Source of the DNA: Streptacidiphilus carbonis
Lineage (GTDB): Bacteria > Actinomycetota > Actinomycetes > Streptomycetales > Streptomycetaceae
Direction: 5' to 3'
Assembly (NCBI RefSeq): GCF_000787775.1
Contig: NZ_BBPM01000008.1
Coordinates: 1 to 64,000 of the forward strand
DNA length: 64,000 nt
Position numbers and translations under genes: made by a program. Of this stretch, positions 60,917 to 64,000 are shown one piece after another (positions within the stretch are counted from its first letter, which is position 1; each line of letters opens with the position of its first letter). A model generated the notes under the pieces. It ran no database searches and was not told the origin of the DNA. It saw nothing but the letters and a program-made list of their open reading frames with translations.

Positions 60917-61010
60917 TTTGTCACAGAAGTACCTGAAGCGGGGCGATCAGCGCAGCGGACCGGGCGCCACGAGGTGTGGCGTCCTTTACGTCCCTCGCAA
61001 GGAGAACGGT

Positions 61011-61214
61011 ATGGCGACCGGAACCGTCAAGTGGTTCAACGCCGAGAAGGGCTTCGGCTTCATCGCCCAGGACGGCGGCGGCCCCGACGTCTTCGTCCAC
61101 TACTCCGCCATCAACGCGAACGGCTTCCGCTCGCTTGAGGAGAACCAGACCGTGGAGTTCGACGTCACGCAGGGTCCCAAGGGCCCGCAGGCGGAGAACG
61201 TCACCGCGATCTGA
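61011..61214 (+). CDS. cold-shock protein
   Basis: 67 residues from ATG at 61011 with AAGGAG upstream. A single cold-shock domain with RNP1 KGFGFI and RNP2 VFVHYSAI. It starts [22 protein letters not shown], typical of streptomycete CspA/ScoF proteins. It binds single-stranded RNA or DNA and works as an RNA chaperone. It is monocistronic, with a structured leader and a hairpin terminator. Confidence 0.97.
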   Translation: MATGTVKWFNAEKGFGFIAQDGGGPDVFVHYSAINANGFRSLEENQTVEFDVTQGPKGPQAENVTAI

Positions 61215-61293
61215 ATCCCACCACTGATCACCCGCTCCTGATCATCCTTGATCGGGCCGCACGATCGTCCGGTGGCTGGTACAGCACCACCCA

Positions 61294-61330
61294 AGAGGGC
61301 CCGCGCCGCTGCAGCGACGACGGGCCCTCT
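61294..61330 (+). terminator. terminator after cold-shock gene
   Basis: AGAGGGCCCG and CGGGCCCTCT (61294-61303 and 61321-61330) pair perfectly, 80 bp after the stop codon. Confidence 0.75.
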
Positions 61331-61429
61331 GCCTGTCCCGGCACCGTGCCGCCGCGGCGCCCGGCTGCTCCGGCATCCTGCCGCCCCGGCTCCCCGGCGC
61401 GGCGGAACCCCGCTGCCCCCGCTGCCCCG

Positions 61430-62668
61430 TCAGCGCCCGTGCAGCCGCCGTCCCCGCAGGGCCAGCTCGATCTCGAAGCGGGCGTCGGGATCCGCCAGCA
61501 CGTCCCCGAACAACTCCTCGATCCCCCGCATCCGCTGCCGCACCGTCTGCGGATGCAGCCCCAGCCGGGCCGCGACCTCCGGAGCGCTGCCGCTCGCGGT
61601 CTCCAGCCAGGCCAGCAGCGTCTCCTCCAGCCGGTCCCGGCGCTTCTCGGTCAGCCCCTCCAGCGGCGCCAGCCGGCGTACGCCCAGCAGCGCGACCAGG
61701 TCCTCGTCGCCCAGCAGCAGCACCGAGGAGAGCTGCCGGTCGCAGTGCACCAGCCCCGGCGCGGCACCCGCCGGCAGCCGCGTGGCGACGGTACGGGCCC
61801 AGCGCAGCGACTGCGCGGCCTGGACCACCGGGATCGTCGGCCCCAGCACCGCCGTACGGTCGGCCAGCACCTCGGCCAACTGCTCGATCCGCCCGGGCGT
61901 CTCCGGGTCCGCCAGGAACAGGCAGGGCTGGTGCCCCTCCAGGTCCGCGAGCACCGTCGGCATCGTCCGCAGCCCGGCGGCCGCGCCGGCCAGCCCGTCC
62001 GGGCGCAGCGCCACGGCGGCGATCCGCTCCGGCAGCGGGAAGCGGGCCATCCGCCCGCACTCCGCCAGCACCGGCTCGGCCGCGCCGCCGACGAGCAGCT
62101 GCACCAGCCTGCGCCGGGCCCGCCGCAGTGCGCCGGCCGCGTCCGCCCGCGCCTCGGCGTAACCCTCCACCGAGGCGGCGGCCATCTCGTCGATATGCGC
62201 GAAAATCGCCTCCGCGAGCGCCGTCATCGCCGCCGCCGGAACGCCGGCCCGGCGCGCGAGCGGGGCATACCGGCGCCATGCCAGCCTGGCCCCCAACCGG
62301 TAGGCCGCCTGCAGCGCGTCCAGGCTGCGGCCCTCGCGCCACTCGCCCCGCCCGAGCGCCCGGTACACCCGCAGCGACTCCTCGGGTGAGGCGTGGTCGT
62401 CCGCGACCAGCTCGGCGAACTGCGCCACCGCCCGCGCCGCGCCCTGCTGGATTCCGACCCCGAATCGACCGTCCAGCGGCCTCGCGTACTCGGGAATCTG
62501 ACGGCGTATCTCCTGCACGATCTCCGGCACCAGCCGCACATTCTCGGCCCGGATCAGCACCGACAGTCCGGACGGCAGCGCCGCCCACGGACGGGGGTGC
62601 ATATGGGCCCGGACCTGTGCCTCACCACTGCCCCGAGCGAGCCCCTGCATCTGTTTCGAAACGGCCAT
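61430..62668 (-). CDS. PucR-type transcriptional regulator
   Basis: 412 residues from ATG at 62668 with AGGAGGTTT upstream; the frame is open for 43 more codons, but that part is AT-richer non-coding DNA. The C-terminus LEETLLAWLETASGSAPEVAARLGLHPQTVRQRMRGIEELFGD is the PucR-type helix-turn-helix. The middle (RIAAVALRPDGLAGAAAGLRTMPTVLADLEGHQPCLFLADP) resembles the GGDEF-like domain of CdaR/PucR proteins. The N-terminal part is helical, with EESLRVYRALGRGEWREGRSLDALQAAYRLGARLAWRR, an RsbRD-like block. Targets unknown; palindromes just upstream suggest autoregulation or control of the neighbouring symporter. Confidence 0.85.
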   Translation of the reverse strand: MAVSKQMQGLARGSGEAQVRAHMHPRPWAALPSGLSVLIRAENVRLVPEIVQEIRRQIPEYARPLDGRFGVGIQQGAARAVAQFAELVADDHASPEESLRVYRALGRGEWREGRSLDALQAAYRLGARLAWRRYAPLARRAGVPAAAMTALAEAIFAHIDEMAAASVEGYAEARADAAGALRRARRRLVQLLVGGAAEPVLAECGRMARFPLPERIAAVALRPDGLAGAAAGLRTMPTVLADLEGHQPCLFLADPETPGRIEQLAEVLADRTAVLGPTIPVVQAAQSLRWARTVATRLPAGAAPGLVHCDRQLSSVLLLGDEDLVALLGVRRLAPLEGLTEKRRDRLEETLLAWLETASGSAPEVAARLGLHPQTVRQRMRGIEELFGDVLADPDARFEIELALRGRRLHGR

Positions 62669-62707
62669 CAAACCTCCTGCGCCGGTCCGGGTATACCTGC
62701 CGTTGCA

Positions 62708-62724
62708 GCAATTCCAATAATTGC
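62708..62724. promoter_or_regulatory. palindrome GCAATT-N5-AATTGC upstream of PucR-type gene
   Basis: Perfect 6-bp arms, 40 bp before the regulator ATG, so it would overlap the promoter or leader. It is a candidate autoregulatory site. Confidence 0.45.
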
Positions 62725-62790
62725 CAGCAATCGATGGCAGGTTCCGGAGGATCACATCCCCCGACGTGAAGAATCTGCGCACAATTTCAT

Positions 62791-62813
62791 GCAGCAATGT
62801 AAATCATTGATGC
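62791..62813. promoter_or_regulatory. second palindrome with CAATG/CATTG core
   Basis: CAATG-TAAAT-CATTG with flanking GCA and ATGC forms an imperfect 9-bp inverted repeat about 125 bp upstream of the PucR-type gene. Its CAAT-rich half-sites resemble those of the other palindrome. Confidence 0.4.
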
Positions 62814-62962
62814 CTGGGACGCAGTATCTGTCCCTTGTTACCGGAGTGTCAACGACAGAAAGCGGACGGCGATCACCCGCATGGGGAGACCGCCGCCGAC
62901 GCCCGGACGGCGACTGTGAGTGGCCGACAGGGGCGGGACGCCGGACGGCCCGGGACGACGGA

Positions 62963-62997
62963 CGGCCCAGTGTCCCCCACGGGTGGACACCGGGCCG
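62963..62997 (-). terminator. terminator after symporter gene
   Basis: Arms at 62963-62975 and 62985-62997 pair at 12 of 13 positions around a 9-nt loop, 64 bp after the stop of the minus-strand symporter. Confidence 0.7.
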
Positions 62998-63060
62998 CCG
63001 TGATCCGTCCGGCCGATCGAACCGGCCGAACCTTTCGCACCTGCCGAACCCGTGGGGACG

Positions 63061-64000
63061 TCAGGCGGTGACGAGCTCCTTCTCCGGAGCAGCCGCTTCC
63101 GCCGCCCCGGCCTCCGGGTCCGCCAGGTTGAAGTCACCCTTCGGGGCCGCGAACGCGGTCCGGTCGAGGATGCCCTCACGGGCCGCGACCAGGATCGGCA
63201 CCACGGCTTGACCTGCGACGTTCGTCGCGGTCCGGATCATGTCGAGGATGGGGTCGATGGCGATCAGCAGGCCCACGCCCTCCAGCGGCAGGCCGAGGGT
63301 GGAGAGGGTCAGCGTCAGCATCACGATGGCGCCGGTGAGGCCGGCCGTCGCGGCGGAGCCGATCACCGAGACGAAGGCGATCAGCAGGTAGTCGCCGATG
63401 CCGAGGTGGATGCCGTAGACCTGGGCCACGAAGATCGCGGCCAGCGACGGGTAGATCGCGGCGCAGCCGTCCATCTTGGTGGTCGCGCCGAAGGGGACGG
63501 CGAACGAGGCGTACTCGCGCGGGACGCCCAGGTCGATGGTGACCCGGCGGGTGACCGGCATGGTGCCGACCGAGGAGCGGGACACGAAGGCGAGCTGGAT
63601 GGCCGGCCAGGCGCCCTTGAAGAAGTCCAGCGGGTTGACCTTGGCGACGAAGCGCAGCAGCAGCGAGTAGACGCCGAACAGCACGATGGCGCAGCCGACG
63701 TAGACGTCGGCGGTGAAGGTCGCCAGCGGGGAGAGCAGGCTCCAGCCGTAGACGGCGACCGACTTGCCGATCAGGCCCAGGGTGCCCAGCGGGGAGAGCC
63801 GGATGATCCACCACAGCGCGGTCTGCACCAGGTCCAGCACGGACTGGGTGAGCTTGAGGAAGGGCTCGCCCTTCTTCTCGCCGATCTTGAGCAGGGCCGC
63901 GCCGAAGACGATGCCCAGGAACACGATCTGAAGGACGTTCACCTTGACGAACGAGTCGACGATGTTGGTCGGGACCAGCCCGGTGAGGAAGTCGGTCCAG
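63061..64000 (-). CDS. dicarboxylate/glutamate:cation symporter, 5' end missing
   Basis: The frame is open to the window edge; 313 codons are visible and the N-terminal part is cut off. Sodium:dicarboxylate symporter (SDF/DAACS) family: WTDFLTGLVPTNIVDSFVK at the edge, SRSSVGTMPVTRR (the serine-rich hairpin), PFGATTKMDGCAAIYPSLAAIFVAQVYG, and LPLEGVGLLIAIDPILDMIRTATNVAGQAVVPIL with the substrate-binding Asp, Arg and Asn residues. It imports C4-dicarboxylates, glutamate or aspartate with protons or sodium. A hairpin follows the gene. The PucR-type regulator gene lies downstream of it on the same strand. Confidence 0.92.
   Translation of the reverse strand, partial: WTDFLTGLVPTNIVDSFVKVNVLQIVFLGIVFGAALLKIGEKKGEPFLKLTQSVLDLVQTALWWIIRLSPLGTLGLIGKSVAVYGWSLLSPLATFTADVYVGCAIVLFGVYSLLLRFVAKVNPLDFFKGAWPAIQLAFVSRSSVGTMPVTRRVTIDLGVPREYASFAVPFGATTKMDGCAAIYPSLAAIFVAQVYGIHLGIGDYLLIAFVSVIGSAATAGLTGAIVMLTLTLSTLGLPLEGVGLLIAIDPILDMIRTATNVAGQAVVPILVAAREGILDRTAFAAPKGDFNLADPEAGAAEAAAPEKELVTA

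Larger units (their letters stand above)
62669..63060. other. 392-bp region between PucR-type gene and symporter
   Basis: The first 200 bp are AT-rich for this genome and hold two palindromes (62708-62724 and 62791-62813). The rest contains the hairpin at 62963-62997. No gene is supported. Confidence 0.55.

Overview
The window is high-GC actinomycete DNA. The gene order and families fit a Streptomyces, Kitasatospora or Streptacidiphilus type chromosome: an XRE-DUF5753/DUF397 pair, a GPP34 protein, FbiC, a complete 14-subunit nuo operon beside futalosine-route menaquinone genes, many GTG starts and 4-bp GTGA/ATGA gene overlaps. The genus is inferred from content only. No rRNA, tRNA, IS element or CRISPR array was seen.

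Left edge (1-1827): two unidentified minus-strand genes of visibly lower GC, then about 900 bp with no convincing gene. 1828-10056: a secreted GH5 glycosidase, a FUSC membrane protein, a cytochrome P450, an aldehyde dehydrogenase and a 14-TM drug-type exporter. 10114-13592: a D-Ala-D-Ala carboxypeptidase with a very long cytosolic tail, divergent from a GPP34 protein. 13751-15120: an XRE-DUF5753 regulator with its DUF397 partner. 15303-19960: an EthD-like protein, a double-HTH protein, an amidase, an SDR and a PPOX flavoprotein. 20336-30856: a sugar porter, FbiC (F420 deazaflavin synthesis), a LolA/RseB-like protein, an orphan sugar-binding lipoprotein, RarD and a KimA-like APC permease.

30991-62668 is the respiratory core, nearly all on the minus strand: 2-oxoacid:ferredoxin oxidoreductase KorAB, an orphan response regulator, a long-chain polyprenyl diphosphate synthase, nuoA-N, a geranylgeranyl-reductase-like flavoprotein (MenJ type), MenG, MqnC with a small amidohydrolase-like partner, a Ser/Thr kinase, MqnA, a cold-shock protein and a PucR-type regulator. 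Together these supply electrons (Kor ferredoxin, NADH), build the quinone (MqnA, MqnC, polyprenyl synthase, MenG, MenJ) and use it (complex I). A near-perfect Rex operator lies upstream of nuoA, with two Crp-consensus sites further out. A dicarboxylate symporter runs off the right edge.

Most unusual: between nuoD and nuoE sits a 59-codon ORF whose last 34 residues are an exact protein copy of the NuoD C-terminus. All five nucleotide differences between the copies are silent, and the ORF is stop/start-coupled to both neighbours. Also notable are short tandem repeats lying directly 3' of several stop codons, three related GC-rich hairpin elements, and a series of palindromic operator candidates with no adjacent regulator gene.
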